Source: Lysinibacillus mangiferihumi (GTDB lineage: Bacteria; Bacillota; Bacilli; Bacillales_A; Planococcaceae). Taken from it: DNA of 64,000 bases. The notes under the pieces were generated by a model, which was not told the DNA's origin, did no database searches, and saw nothing but the letters and a program-made list of their open reading frames with translations. Every line of letters begins with the position of its first letter. Position 1 is the stretch's first letter. This document shows positions 27,528 to 37,699 of the stretch, one piece after another. The DNA lies in assembly GCF_003049665.1 (NCBI RefSeq), contig NZ_PYWM01000011.1, positions 62,001-126,000 of the forward strand, in the 5' to 3' direction. Made by a program: the position numbers and the translations under genes.

Positions 27528-29980
27528 CGAATATGCTACAAGAAACCATTTTACAATTGGTCAAGCTAGGCGATGAGCACGATGGCAACCTTTTTATGGT
27601 TGGTGACGTAAAACAAAGTATCTATCGCTTCCGTTTAGCGGAACCCAAACTTTTTATGCGAAAGTATGGGGAGTTTGTAGAAAATCCTGATACGACGGGG
27701 ATGCGCATCGATTTGAATGCCAATTTCCGTAGTCGTAGTGAAGTTTTAAACGCAACCAACTTTGTGTTTGCACAAATTATGGATGAACGTGTCGGTGAAA
27801 TACACTATGATGACAATGCTTCATTGAAGCCAGCAGCGCCGTATGATGCTAAAGAGGTACCTGTTGAGCTCGTGATTTTACATCCGCCAGAGGAACAGGC
27901 AGCGGATGAAGAAATAGAAGAAAGTGTAAGTGAAGCATCGGAGCTTGAGGAACTGAAGAAATCACAATATGAGGCACGTTTTATAATTGATCGCATTCGA
28001 CAATTGATGGAAGAGGGAACAACGGTATACGATACGAAAACGGCAACAGAACGTCCTTTAAAATACAGTGATATTGTCATTTTAATGCGCTCTATGACGT
28101 GGTCTACAGATTTGGTAGAGGAATTTAAGTTGGCAGGCATTCCTCTTTATGCAGAGTCATCTAAAGGTTATTTCGATGCCTTAGAAGTGATGATTATGCT
28201 GAACACACTAAAAGTTGTCGATAATCCATATCAAGATATACCATTAGCTTCTGTATTACGTGCACCGTTTGTTGGCTTAACAGAAAACGAGCTCGCAAAA
28301 ATTCGTTTAGCAGATACTAAAACACCGTTTTATGATGCATTAAGGCAATTTATACGCAGTGAAGGACATGGTGTGCAATCCGAAACATTTGAGAAGCTTC
28401 AACGTTTTATGTTGGCATTTGAAAACTGGCGAGATTTAGCACGTCGTGGCTCTTTGTCGGATTTAATTTGGAAAATTTACTTGGATACACATTATTATGA
28501 AATGGTTGGTGCCATGCCGAATGGTAAACAACGACAGGCAAATTTACGCATTTTACATGATCGAGCATTAATGTATGAAAAGACGGCGTTTCGAGGGCTG
28601 TTCCGCTTTTTACGCTTTATCGATAGAATGCGCACGCGTGGCGATGATTTAGGAACAGCAAAGTCGATTGGTGAAAAAGACGATGTAGTGAGACTGGTAA
28701 CAATTCACTCATCCAAAGGTTTAGAGTACCCAGTTGTTTTTGTTGCAGGAATGGGACGACCTTTTAACAAAATGGACTTCCACAATCCGTATTTATTTGA
28801 CCAAGATTATGGGCTTGCAGTTAAAGCAATTGACCCTGAAAATCGGATTACCTATACTTCTTTGCCATTTCTAGCGATGAAGGAGAAAAAGGAGCTTGAG
28901 ATGAGAGCCGAAGAAATGCGGGTGTTGTACGTAGCAATGACGCGTGCAAAGGAACGACTTATTTTAATTGGCTCCGTAAAAAATTGGGATAAAACACTTG
29001 ATTCCTGGCAGGACGCGCAAAACTTGCCTGTGGATGCTCCTTTGCAAGATTATTTACGCGCGCGTGCAAATAGTTATTTTGACTGGGTTGGGCCAGCTGT
29101 TGCGAGACATGCTGATTTTGCAGCTATTACAAATTCTTCGTATAAAGCAAGACAAGATCTCTCGCATTGGTGGGTAAGAGCCATTTCAACACATCATTTT
29201 ATGTATGAAACGCAAGCGTTAGATGAAGACGTGCAACAGATGTTCACAACGCCAGAGGACACAGCTCTACTTGCAGAAATTACAGCTCGCTTCCAAGCCC
29301 AATATGCATACCAAAAATCGACACAGAAGCGTTCGAAAACATCTGTTAGTGAAATTAAACGTCTAGAAAGCTTACAACGTCTAGAGGAGCCAGAATACTA
29401 TTTTACCGCTCCTAAAAAGAACAAGGCTACGATTGCCCCACGACCAACCTTTTTACAGGATAAGCAGCTTACAGGTGCGGAAATGGGGACAGCCATTCAT
29501 ACGGTCATGCAACATGTACCACAATGTGGCTTTAGCACAGTACAAGAAGTGGAGCAATTTGTCACTGAGTTAGTGGTAAAACAACTGCTAACCGAGGCAG
29601 AGAGCAAGATTGTTCCGTGTGAGAAAATTTACCGTTTCTTTACAACCGATATTGGACAACGTTTTAAAAATGCCAAGCAAATTCGAAGAGAAATGCCATT
29701 TACGATAAGCCGCGTGGATGAGGATGGCGACGCTCAAATTGTGCAAGGGATTGTCGATTGCTTGTTTGAGGATGTCTACGGTAACTGGATATTACTTGAT
29801 TATAAAACCGACCGCATTGGGCGGCAATTTGCAGAGGAGCCGGCGTTATCGAAGGAACTTTTAGGTCGCTATGGGGTGCAACTACGTGTTTATAGCGAGG
29901 CACTTGAGTCTATTTTACACATACAAGTGTATGAGAAAGTGTTGTATTTATTTGATATTGAGCAGGCCATTTATGCTTAG
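27528..29980 (+). CDS. addA: AddA helicase/nuclease, 3' exon (residues 421-1237)
   Basis: Continues AddA from the third-phase codon ACG (Thr421). Seen: motif III MVGDVKQSIYRFR, motif IV region DLNANFRSR, motif V VTIHSSKGLEYPVVFVAG, motif VI LYVAMTRAKERL and a C-terminal RecB-like nuclease with GTAIHTVMQ, GIVDCLF and LLDYKTDR. A pseudo-start upstream at 27437 lies within the intron and should not be used: there is no ribosome site, and those first 30 residues come from domain V and VI. Function in the cell depends on splicing of the intron. Confidence 0.95.
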
Positions 29981-30140
29981 GGTCACTATCCTTTGCCTGT
30001 AAAATGAAGTATTCCTTTCAGCAACGTTAAAAACAATAGGCAAACTTCTGCGTGGAAAGTAAGCTTTATCGAAGTTTACTGGAAGCGCAGAAGGGTGCGC
30101 ATTGTAGTTTAACGACTTAGAAAGAAGAGGAGGCTATTGT

Positions 30141-31307
30141 GTGAATTTGAAACCGACGATGTTGCAGGAACGAATCGCAACATTAGATATTTTACGTGGA
30201 ATTAGCTTGCTAGGTATACTAGTCGTTAATATGTATGCCTTTTATTTGCCGATGCCACACATTGATTTAGCGTCATGGTTTACGACACCGTCAGATATTG
30301 TTTGGCAGCAAAATTTAGATATTTATGTGCAAAGCAGTTTTTACCCTTTATTTTCCTTATTATTTGGTTATGGATTAGCGTTACAATGGCAAAAAGCCCA
30401 AAGTCGTGAACAAAACTTTTATGGAACAGGACTCCGAAGGTTAACTGTTTTATTTATGTTCGGTTTGCTACATGCGCTCCTTATTTGGTGGGGAGATATT
30501 TTAATGATGTATGCCTTCTGCGGCGTTTTTCTGCTGTTGCTTTTGCGTTTACATCCAATATGGCTATTAGTAACTGGTATTGTTATCAATGGATTTATGC
30601 ATGTTTTTATGTTGCTTGTAGTAGGTTATATTAGCTTTAATACGGAGATTGAAACGTACTTAGATATTACTGGGGTGGAAAAGGCAATCACAGCCTACGG
30701 CACAGGTAGTTGGATGGATGCCTTTTTACAGCGCTTATCTGACTTATCTATTCAAGCGGGAATCGGGATGTGGATTGCGTCATTATTTACGATATTACCG
30801 TATATGCTAATAGGTGCAGCTGCCTCCAAATGGCATTTAGTAGAACGTGCAAAAGAGCTGAAATGGCTGTGGCTAGCACTTACGATAGCTGGGTTGGCAC
30901 TTGGTATATTCTTGAAAAGTGTACCTATCCTATTTACACGTACGTATTTACTTGATTATATAAAGGTCTATATCGGTGGGCCGATTTTATCAGTTGGCTA
31001 TACTGGCCTTGTTGTTTTACTTTGTCTGATTCCAGTAATACCAAAAATACTTAGTCCTTTTGCAAAAATTGGTCGCATGTCGTTAACGATGTACATATTG
31101 CAATCCATTATTGGCACATTTATATTTTATCAATTTGGATTAGGTTGGTATGGGAAAGTAAGTGTTGCTACAGGTGTGTTAATTGCTATCGGTATTATTG
31201 TCGTGCAAATGATTTTAGCAGAAATTTGGCTTACAAAATGGAAGCAAGGCCCATTAGAAGCAATTTGGCGTAAGTTAACATATAAGACGAAAACCGAATC
31301 AAGCTGA
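30141..31307 (+). CDS. DUF418 family membrane protein
   Basis: 388 residues with roughly nine or ten membrane helices. The N-terminus ERIATLDILRGISLLGILVVN and the C-terminal RMSLTMYILQSIIGTFIFY are typical of DUF418/YeiB-type proteins, a family with an acyltransferase-3-like helix bundle and no firm biochemical role. The GTG at 30141 follows AGAGGAGGCTATT; the GTG two bases earlier is out of frame. It follows addA by 160 bp with no clear terminator between. Confidence 0.8.
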   Translation: MNLKPTMLQERIATLDILRGISLLGILVVNMYAFYLPMPHIDLASWFTTPSDIVWQQNLDIYVQSSFYPLFSLLFGYGLALQWQKAQSREQNFYGTGLRRLTVLFMFGLLHALLIWWGDILMMYAFCGVFLLLLLRLHPIWLLVTGIVINGFMHVFMLLVVGYISFNTEIETYLDITGVEKAITAYGTGSWMDAFLQRLSDLSIQAGIGMWIASLFTILPYMLIGAAASKWHLVERAKELKWLWLALTIAGLALGIFLKSVPILFTRTYLLDYIKVYIGGPILSVGYTGLVVLLCLIPVIPKILSPFAKIGRMSLTMYILQSIIGTFIFYQFGLGWYGKVSVATGVLIAIGIIVVQMILAEIWLTKWKQGPLEAIWRKLTYKTKTESS

Positions 31308-31430
31308 ATTTTGTGCGTAACATGCTTAATTAATAGAGAATTAGCAACATTAAAAATTGTTATCGTAAAAGTAAGGTAATTTATATCATATTGTTGTATC
31401 ATGTAGAAAAAAGAAGGAGCTCTTAAAATC

Positions 31431-32333
31431 ATGAAAATTTTATCATTTAAATTAGGTGGACATGTAAGTTTTGGACCAAAAGTAAAAAAAGAAGAAGCGG
31501 TATGGGATGTACTCGCTATTCAAAACGAATTACAAGTTCTCCCTTCTTTTTCAAGTTCAATTGTTGAGGGCATTGCATTAGGCTTCGATTTTGTTGAACA
31601 AATTCGTAAATTAGTAGAAGCAGCGGAAAAATCAGATCGTGCGAATAGCTTCAAGCGTGAATTTACAGTGATTGAATGGTTATCTCCAATTCCGCGCACA
31701 CCAAAAAATATTATGTGTATTGGCAAAAACTATGATGAGCATGCAAAAGAAATGGGTGCAGAAGCAGCACCAATCGATTTAATGGTATTTACAAAATCGC
31801 CAACTGCTATTGCGGCTGATGGTCAAACACTATCAATCCATGCAGATCTTTCTTCAAAAATGGATTATGAAGGGGAACTTGCAGTAGTCATTGGTAAACG
31901 TGGGAAAAACATTCCGAAAAACTTAGCCTTTGACTATGTATTTGGCTACACAATTGCGAATGATATTACAGCACGTGACCTTCAAGATAAACATAAACAA
32001 TTTTTCTTAGGTAAAAGCCTAGAAGGCACATGCCCATTAGGACCATACCTTGTAACAAAAGATGAAATTCCAAATCCACAAGAGTTAACAGTTGTTACAA
32101 AAGTAAATGATGAAGTACGTCAAAATGGTACAACGAAAGATATGATGTTTACTGTCGAATCTCTCGTATCGATTTTATCGCAACATGTAACGCTAGAGCC
32201 AGGTGATGTGATTTTAACGGGTACACCAGCAGGCGTTGGTAAAGGCATGAACCCACCGCAATATTTAAAAGCGGGTGATACCGTGAAAGTATCCATTCAA
32301 GGTATCGGTACGTTAGTTAATCATTTTGAATAA
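31431..32333 (+). CDS. yisK: Fumarylacetoacetate hydrolase family protein (YisK-like)
   Basis: 300 residues. The C-terminal FAH fold starts near residue 85 with PRTPKNIMCIGKNYDEHAKE. Metal-binding acidic residues are visible in DYEGELAVVIGKR and the nearby catalytic KSP-T region. The end LEPGDVILTGTPAGVGKG is the family signature. B. subtilis YisK (301 residues) is an oxaloacetate decarboxylase-type enzyme that also affects cell shape. The next gene downstream is yisL, as in B. subtilis. ATG 31431 with AGAAGGAGC upstream; terminator at 32342. Confidence 0.88.
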   Translation: MKILSFKLGGHVSFGPKVKKEEAVWDVLAIQNELQVLPSFSSSIVEGIALGFDFVEQIRKLVEAAEKSDRANSFKREFTVIEWLSPIPRTPKNIMCIGKNYDEHAKEMGAEAAPIDLMVFTKSPTAIAADGQTLSIHADLSSKMDYEGELAVVIGKRGKNIPKNLAFDYVFGYTIANDITARDLQDKHKQFFLGKSLEGTCPLGPYLVTKDEIPNPQELTVVTKVNDEVRQNGTTKDMMFTVESLVSILSQHVTLEPGDVILTGTPAGVGKGMNPPQYLKAGDTVKVSIQGIGTLVNHFE

Positions 32334-32341
32334 TATAGCTA

Positions 32342-32373
32342 GTCCGCGTGAGTGTAAGCTCCGCGGATTTTTT
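32342..32373 (+). terminator. Rho-independent terminator
   Basis: GTCCGCG and CGCGGAT arms enclose a short loop and are followed by TTTTTT, directly after yisK. Confidence 0.8.
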
Positions 32374-32622
32374 AATTTGACTCAGCGGAGCTCATCACTT
32401 TTCTAAGGTGGACGGAATAGCAAATAACTAACAGAAAGCTCCCTTAAATCAAGCACTGGTAGCTGTCATAGATTTTTTTATTAAGCAAGTTCGAAAGTCT
32501 GGAATCCATGACGTTTAGACGTAAATTCATTCAATTTTGTGAACACAACTTGTAATATTTGAAACCATTACCACTGCGTGATAGGATAGAGTTTGATAGA
32601 AAAAAAATGAGGTGGGACAAAA

Positions 32623-32994
32623 ATGGATTTTTTAACTAACCAAACACATTTGCACATTACAACTTGGGTAGTTGGCATCGTAATCTTTTTAATTGCAGCA
32701 CTTAGTGGTAAGCAGTCCAAAGGCTTACATATGTTATTACGATTATTCTACATTTTAATTATTATTACTGGCGGGGCATTATTTATTAAAGGCATGGATT
32801 ACGGTCAAGGTATGCTTTATGGCTTTAAATTTTTAGGCGGTATTTTCGTTATTGGCATGATGGAAATGGTATTAGTACGTCAAAAGAAAAACAAGCCAAC
32901 AACAATGTTCTGGATTTTATTTGCAGTATTTTTACTGATTACAATGTTCTTAGGATTCAAGCTACCAATGGGACCAATGAATTTCTTTGCATAA
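32623..32994 (+). CDS. yisL: DUF1516 membrane protein YisL
   Basis: 123 residues, four membrane helices. Strong resemblance to B. subtilis YisL in THLHITTWVVGIVIFLI, LLRLFYILIIITGGALF and GGIFVIGMMEMVLVR-K. Function unknown. It has its own ribosome site (GAGGTGGGAC) and terminator (33005). It is separated from yisK by a terminator and 290 bp, so it is a separate transcript despite the conserved pairing. Confidence 0.85.
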   Translation: MDFLTNQTHLHITTWVVGIVIFLIAALSGKQSKGLHMLLRLFYILIIITGGALFIKGMDYGQGMLYGFKFLGGIFVIGMMEMVLVRQKKNKPTTMFWILFAVFLLITMFLGFKLPMGPMNFFA

Positions 32995-33004
32995 TGTTTA
33001 ATAA

Positions 33005-33034
33005 AAGCCGTGAAGTTGCTTCACGGCTCTTTTA
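33005..33034 (+). terminator. Rho-independent terminator
   Basis: AGCCGTGAAG/CTTCACGGCT with a three-base loop and a following CTTTTA. Confidence 0.9.
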
Positions 33035-33044
33035 TTTTCTTGAA

Positions 33045-33070
33045 GTGCCAGACACCAGAACAATTCTGAA
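33045..33070. repeat. third copy of the GTGCCAGACACC repeat
   Basis: GTGCCAGACACCAG followed by AACAATTCTGAA; it differs from the copies at 15795 and 15921 only at the two central bases. Like them it lies just downstream of a gene terminator. Confidence 0.75.
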
Positions 33071-33216
33071 ATTTCTGTATTTTCGGGTTAACTTAATTTG
33101 ACACCTTTTTGTCGTAATTCATTTTGCATTTCGGTAAAATATTTTGAAATGATAGCAACGTTACTGTTTTATTTGGTAAAATGACGTTGGATTGGTTTGA
33201 AAGAGAGGGAATAAAA

Positions 33217-34692
33217 GTGAAATTTAAGAAGTGGATAAGCGCGACAGCTGCATCGCTTTTACTGGCAACTTCATTAATAGGTGCAACACCGGCACACGCG
33301 GATGAAGTACAAACAAGAACGATTGCTGAAGAAAGCATTTTTGATTTACTCGTTGACCGTTTCTTTAATGGCTCAGGCACTAACGATTATGATACAAATA
33401 CGCAAGACCCAACGAAATTTGCAGGTGGCGACTTCACCGGTCTACTAGATAAACTAAAATTTATTGGCGAAATGGGCTATACAATCGTATCCATTGGGAC
33501 AATTTTTGACACAGAAGTATACGATGGTTCTATGCCAACGAGCTATAGTACAATCGAAGAGCATTTTGGAACAGCAGAAGAATTCCAAAGTGTGGTGAAG
33601 GCCTATAAAGAAAAAAATATGTCAATGATGGTGGACTTTCCTTTAAATAATGTAAGTCCTAATCATGAGTGGGCAAAAGATGCAGCAAAGCAAAACTGGA
33701 TTGCCTCAACAAATAATGGGCACATTCAATGGGATTTAACGAATAAAGATGTTCAAGCTGCTTTAATCGAATCAGCAACAGAATTTGTTTCTACATATGA
33801 TGTGGGTGGTTTACGTTTAACGAATATTGCGGGTGCTGACACAGCATTTATTAATGACATGATTAAGGCGTTAAAAAGTACCAACAAATCGTTATATGTG
33901 ATTTCGAATGAAGAAAGTGATGCGAATTTTGATGCATCCTTCTCACCAGCTACAGCAGAGATTTACCGTAATATTTTCAAAAATGTAGATCAGGACTCTT
34001 CAAAGCTAATGGAGCCTTTTGCTGGTGAAAAGCCAACGCAAATTATGATTGATTCATTACAAACATATCGCTTTACATTTGATTCTGCTTCTGAAAATAT
34101 GTTCCCACCAACACGATTGAAAATGGCGATGGGTGCGTTATTTATGCTGCCTGGTATTCCGGTTGTTCAGTATGGTACCGAAATTGCCATGAATGGGGAA
34201 GACAAACCTGACACGCATCAATTATACAATTTCAAAACAGATGAAGAGTTAATTGACTATATTAAAAACGTACAGTCATTACGTAACCAATCAGCGACAT
34301 TACGAAAAGGTGATTTCGAAGTTATTACAAATGACAATGGTTTACTTGTGTTTACGAGAAAATCCGATGAAGAGCAATGGATTATTATGGTGAACAATAC
34401 AGGAAAAACACAACGTGTCGATTTAACACCAGATCAAATTGGTGAGGGTAAAATGCTAAACGGTATTTTACAAGAAGAAAAGGTGCGAATTAATGAAAAA
34501 AATGTTTATCCAGTAATACTGGACCGTGAAATCGTAGAAATTTATCAAGTGAAGGACGATGAGGGACTAAATGTTCCTTACATGGTTGCGCTTGGATTGG
34601 TCTATGTTGTATTTATTGGCTTCGTTATAGTTATTATTAAACGCGGAAAAAAACGTCGTCAACAACAAGACGCTGCAAGTAAAAATAGCTAA
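33217..34692 (+). CDS. Membrane-anchored alpha-amylase-like protein with degenerate active site
   Basis: Signal peptide (residues 1-28, ending PAHA). A GH13 barrel follows: FDLLVDRFFNGSG, FAGGDFTGLLDKLKFIGEMG. After a C-terminal beta domain comes one membrane helix (VPYMVALGLVYVVFIGFVIV) and a basic tail (KRGKKRRQQQ). The GH13 active-site motifs are altered. Region I reads DFPLNNVSPNH, region II GGLRLTNIA has Thr where the nucleophile Asp belongs, and region IV IDSLQTYRF lacks the NHD. It is therefore probably not an amylase and may bind sugars or act structurally. GTG 33217 with GAGAGGGA is preferred over ATG 33181, which would disrupt the signal peptide. 491 residues. Confidence 0.82.
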   Translation: MKFKKWISATAASLLLATSLIGATPAHADEVQTRTIAEESIFDLLVDRFFNGSGTNDYDTNTQDPTKFAGGDFTGLLDKLKFIGEMGYTIVSIGTIFDTEVYDGSMPTSYSTIEEHFGTAEEFQSVVKAYKEKNMSMMVDFPLNNVSPNHEWAKDAAKQNWIASTNNGHIQWDLTNKDVQAALIESATEFVSTYDVGGLRLTNIAGADTAFINDMIKALKSTNKSLYVISNEESDANFDASFSPATAEIYRNIFKNVDQDSSKLMEPFAGEKPTQIMIDSLQTYRFTFDSASENMFPPTRLKMAMGALFMLPGIPVVQYGTEIAMNGEDKPDTHQLYNFKTDEELIDYIKNVQSLRNQSATLRKGDFEVITNDNGLLVFTRKSDEEQWIIMVNNTGKTQRVDLTPDQIGEGKMLNGILQEEKVRINEKNVYPVILDREIVEIYQVKDDEGLNVPYMVALGLVYVVFIGFVIVIIKRGKKRRQQQDAASKNS

Positions 34693-34695
34693 TTG

Positions 34696-34737
34696 AAAAA
34701 GTGTTAGATTGACTACAATCAATCTAACACTTTTTTG
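34696..34737 (+). terminator. Rho-independent terminator, copy of the one at 3796
   Basis: AAGTGTTAGATTG and CAATCTAACACTT form a perfect stem with a T run. Its reverse side is A-rich and may also serve the convergent yitS gene. Confidence 0.9.
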
Positions 34738-34759
34738 CTGTGAACGTAGTTGCTTATGA

Positions 34760-34843
34760 TAGCGATTTGTCTAGGTTTCCTGGCGATTCGAAGACTTTTA
34801 GTGGCGATTTGTCTAGGTTTCCTGGTATTTCCTAGACTTCTAC
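34760..34843. repeat. 21-bp periodic minisatellite, locus 1
   Basis: Four consecutive 21-bp units beginning TAGCGATT or TGGCGATT (34760, 34781, 34802) and a diverged TGGTATTT (34823). The first and third units are nearly identical. The same unit type and period recur at 41653-41799. Intergenic between convergent genes. Confidence 0.8.
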
Positions 34844-34853
34844 CAGCTTCACA

Positions 34854-35714
34854 CTACGCTTGATAACTTTTATTCGTAAAGAAAATTGCAATTGTACCAG
34901 GCCCAACATGGGAGCCGATAACAGAACCAATCATTGTCATTTGGACTGCTTTTGGTGCAAATCTTTCTTGTATGGATGCTTTTACTTCGTTAGCAAAGGC
35001 CGAGTCATCACTATGGCTAATTCCGACAATTTTATCAGCAAAATTGCCACCACGCTCTTGCATTAAATCCAACATACGCGCAATGGCTTTTTTACGACCA
35101 CGTGATTTTTCAATCGGTACGAGTTTACCGTCCTCTACATTCAAAATAGGCTTTATGCTAAGTAGTCCACCAAGAAAGGCACTCGCTTTCGAAACACGAC
35201 CTCCTTTTGCAAGGTAATCTAAATCTTCCACTGTAAACAGATGCTCCATCTGTGAAGCGAGTAATTGTATTTTTGTTTCGATTTCATCAAGCGAAGTACC
35301 TGCTTTTCGAAGTTGCACGGCCTCTTCAACGACTAAGCCATAGCCTAATGAAGCACATTTCGAATCGACTATTGCTAGCTTTAATGTTGGATATTGTTCA
35401 AGTACTTGGTTGCGAATCATTAAAGCTGTACTATACGTACCTGATAATTCAGATGAAAAGGCGATATAGATGCCTTGCTCTCCGCTTTTTGCTAAGCTTT
35501 CGAACTGTTGCAGAAAGAGCTCTGGTGAAACTTGCGATGTTTTTGGATGAGCCCCTTGGCGAATAGCATCATAAACTTCCTTCGAATCAATCGACAAGAC
35601 ATCATCATATTCATTGTTATTTACTTGTACACGTAGCGGAAGTAGAATGACATCATTCTCTTCGTAGTATGACTTTGGTAAATCACAGCCACTATCAGTA
35701 AAAATTTTCATCAT
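34854..35714 (-). CDS. yitS: DegV family fatty-acid-binding protein (YitS-like)
   Basis: 286 residues. Typical DegV start IFTDSGCDLPKSYYEENDVILLPL with the SD-type motif, and lipid-binding Ser/His region SGTYSTA and GSVIGSHVGPGTIAIFF. DegV/FakB proteins hold fatty acids for phosphorylation by FakA. The gene set DegV, HAD (yitU), esterase (yitV), YitW here matches the yitS-yitU-yitV-yitW order in B. subtilis, which supports the symbol. ATG with AGGAGGTCAAG upstream; a second in-frame ATG follows at once. Confidence 0.85.
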   Translation of the reverse strand: MMKIFTDSGCDLPKSYYEENDVILLPLRVQVNNNEYDDVLSIDSKEVYDAIRQGAHPKTSQVSPELFLQQFESLAKSGEQGIYIAFSSELSGTYSTALMIRNQVLEQYPTLKLAIVDSKCASLGYGLVVEEAVQLRKAGTSLDEIETKIQLLASQMEHLFTVEDLDYLAKGGRVSKASAFLGGLLSIKPILNVEDGKLVPIEKSRGRKKAIARMLDLMQERGGNFADKIVGISHSDDSAFANEVKASIQERFAPKAVQMTMIGSVIGSHVGPGTIAIFFTNKSYQA

Positions 35715-35948
35715 CTTGACCTCCTAAAAACTGTATTTACTAGACATGCTGGTATTATCTATTTCGTCCTGATTTACAATAATAGCATTAGATTCGCTTT
35801 TCTAAATCTAGAAGCTTGCCAAAAGCTATAACTTTATCCACTAGACGTATAAGCATTCAAGTGTACAAATAAAAATCAAATTTTACAAGCATTAGAGATG
35901 AAAAGCTTCTACAGAATAAAGTTTTAATAAATGAAAATGGTGCTTTAA

Positions 35949-36758
35949 CTATGATAATTTTAAGCGTTCAATAAGTATTTTAGCAATGCCATCTTCATTA
36001 TTTGTTGTTGTAATTTCGTTGGCTATGTTTTTTAGGCTAGAAATTCCGTTACCCATAGCGACCCCTATACCGGCATACTCAATCATTTCTAAATCATTGT
36101 CCTCATCGCCAAAAGCGATAATACGTTCACGTGGAATACCTAAATCTTTCGCTACATGTGAAATACCCACCGCTTTATTTAAGCCGCGGCGAACAATTTC
36201 AATAATGTGAAGTGGAGCACCCCAACGACGATGTTCAATCACTTCTGCATGGACAGCTTGTAAATGGTCGCGAATAATCATAGAATTTACTTCGTTTGCT
36301 TGAATTAGTAGACTCGTTGGATTGACTAATAGATTTGTCGAAATATCACCCAATGTAATTTTAGGATTGCCCATGTTAAAAATATTTAAAATCCGATCAT
36401 CCTCCGTGTGCACATAGATGTCGTCCTTCACTTCAGCAATAATATTTTCATATTCATAGTGATTGACCGAATCAACCACTTCTTTTACAACGCTTAAATC
36501 AATCGGTGTATGCATTGTTTGCCAAGCAGCATTTTTAGGGTGGTGGACATAGGCTCCATTAAAATTAACAATCGGTGTTGTTAAACCAAGCTCATGATAG
36601 TAGATATCACTTGCACGATAAGGACGACCTGTGGCAATCATAACTTGATGTCCTTGTTCCTTAGCCTGCAATAATGTTTTTTTAGTTTTTGAAGAAATTT
36701 GTTGTTGGTCTGTTAATAACGTACCGTCTAAATCTAAAACGATTAAATGCTGTTTCAT
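35949..36758 (-). CDS. yitU: Cof-type HAD-IIB phosphatase (YitU-like)
   Basis: 269 residues. HAD motif I LDLDGTLLTD near residue 10, motif II ATGRPYRAS near 43, motif III Lys in the GLNKAVGIS region and motif IV GDEDNDLEMIEYAG. A C2 cap lies between. Members dephosphorylate sugar phosphates or flavin precursors; YitU in B. subtilis has been linked to riboflavin precursor dephosphorylation. It is transcribed away from yitV, with GGGGCAAC before the ATG. Confidence 0.86.
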   Translation of the reverse strand: MKQHLIVLDLDGTLLTDQQQISSKTKKTLLQAKEQGHQVMIATGRPYRASDIYYHELGLTTPIVNFNGAYVHHPKNAAWQTMHTPIDLSVVKEVVDSVNHYEYENIIAEVKDDIYVHTEDDRILNIFNMGNPKITLGDISTNLLVNPTSLLIQANEVNSMIIRDHLQAVHAEVIEHRRWGAPLHIIEIVRRGLNKAVGISHVAKDLGIPRERIIAFGDEDNDLEMIEYAGIGVAMGNGISSLKNIANEITTTNNEDGIAKILIERLKLS

Positions 36759-36881
36759 AGCTTGTTGCCCCTTTCCTATATGTTTGAATAGTATCGCTTT
36801 GTTATCCGTTCGTCAAAATTTTGTCACATTGTAAAAAGTTTGCTAACATAAAAAGGTAGATAAAAGTTGGGAGTGACAAGA

Positions 36882-37646
36882 ATGTTTGTAAAGAATGAAA
36901 TGTGGGGACAGATTCCTTTGTTACATATATACACAGACAATATGAATGAAAAAACCCCAGTAGTAATTTTTTTACATGGCTTTATGAGTGCAAAAGAACA
37001 TAACTTACATTATGCTTACCAGTTGGTAAATAAAGGGGTGCGTGTCCTATTACCAGATGCAAAATTCCATGGTGCGCGTAGTGAAGGATTAACAGAGACT
37101 CAAATGAATTTACATTTTTGGGACATTGTCTTAAATTCTATTCATGAAGTAAAACAATTATATAAAGAATTAAAGAATAAGCAACTAGTAGCTAGCGATA
37201 AAATTGGTGTAGCCGGTACTTCAATGGGAGCCATCGTTACATCTGGCTGTTTAAAGCTTTATGATTGGATACAAACTGCGGCAATATGTATGGGTGGTCC
37301 AGCTTTTATCAAATTAGGAGCCTATCAATTACAGCAATTGGCTAAAAGCGGTGTAAAGTGGCCGATGTCAGAACAAGAAGCCCAAAAAACAAACGCACTT
37401 CTCGCAACGTATGATATTAGTTTAACGCCGGAACAGTTCGCTGTACGACCTGTGTTCTTTTGGCATGGTGAGCAAGATAAAACCGTACCATTTCAGGATA
37501 CCTATGATTTTTATTGTACATTACGTGCATACTATGAAGAAAATCCGAGCAATTTAAAATTTATTGCAGATAAACATGCTGGTCATGCGGTGACACGTGA
37601 AGGTATGCTAGCGGCAACGGAATGGCTTGCACAGCATTTGGCATAA
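36882..37646 (+). CDS. yitV: Alpha/beta-hydrolase esterase (YitV-like)
   Basis: 254 residues. Oxyanion-hole region VVIFLHGFMSAKEHN, nucleophile elbow GTSMGA, acid in FWHGEQDKTVPFQD and histidine in DKHAGHAVTREG. It has the same length as B. subtilis YitV (255) and occupies the same place beside yitU and yitW. Substrate unknown. The ATG 36882 has GGGAGTGAC upstream; in-frame TTG 36867 is unlikely. Confidence 0.85.
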   Translation: MFVKNEMWGQIPLLHIYTDNMNEKTPVVIFLHGFMSAKEHNLHYAYQLVNKGVRVLLPDAKFHGARSEGLTETQMNLHFWDIVLNSIHEVKQLYKELKNKQLVASDKIGVAGTSMGAIVTSGCLKLYDWIQTAAICMGGPAFIKLGAYQLQQLAKSGVKWPMSEQEAQKTNALLATYDISLTPEQFAVRPVFFWHGEQDKTVPFQDTYDFYCTLRAYYEENPSNLKFIADKHAGHAVTREGMLAATEWLAQHLA

Positions 37647-37699
37647 TAAGAAGCATCTGCTATGATTAAGTTAACACTGTGACGAAAGGAGAAATACAG

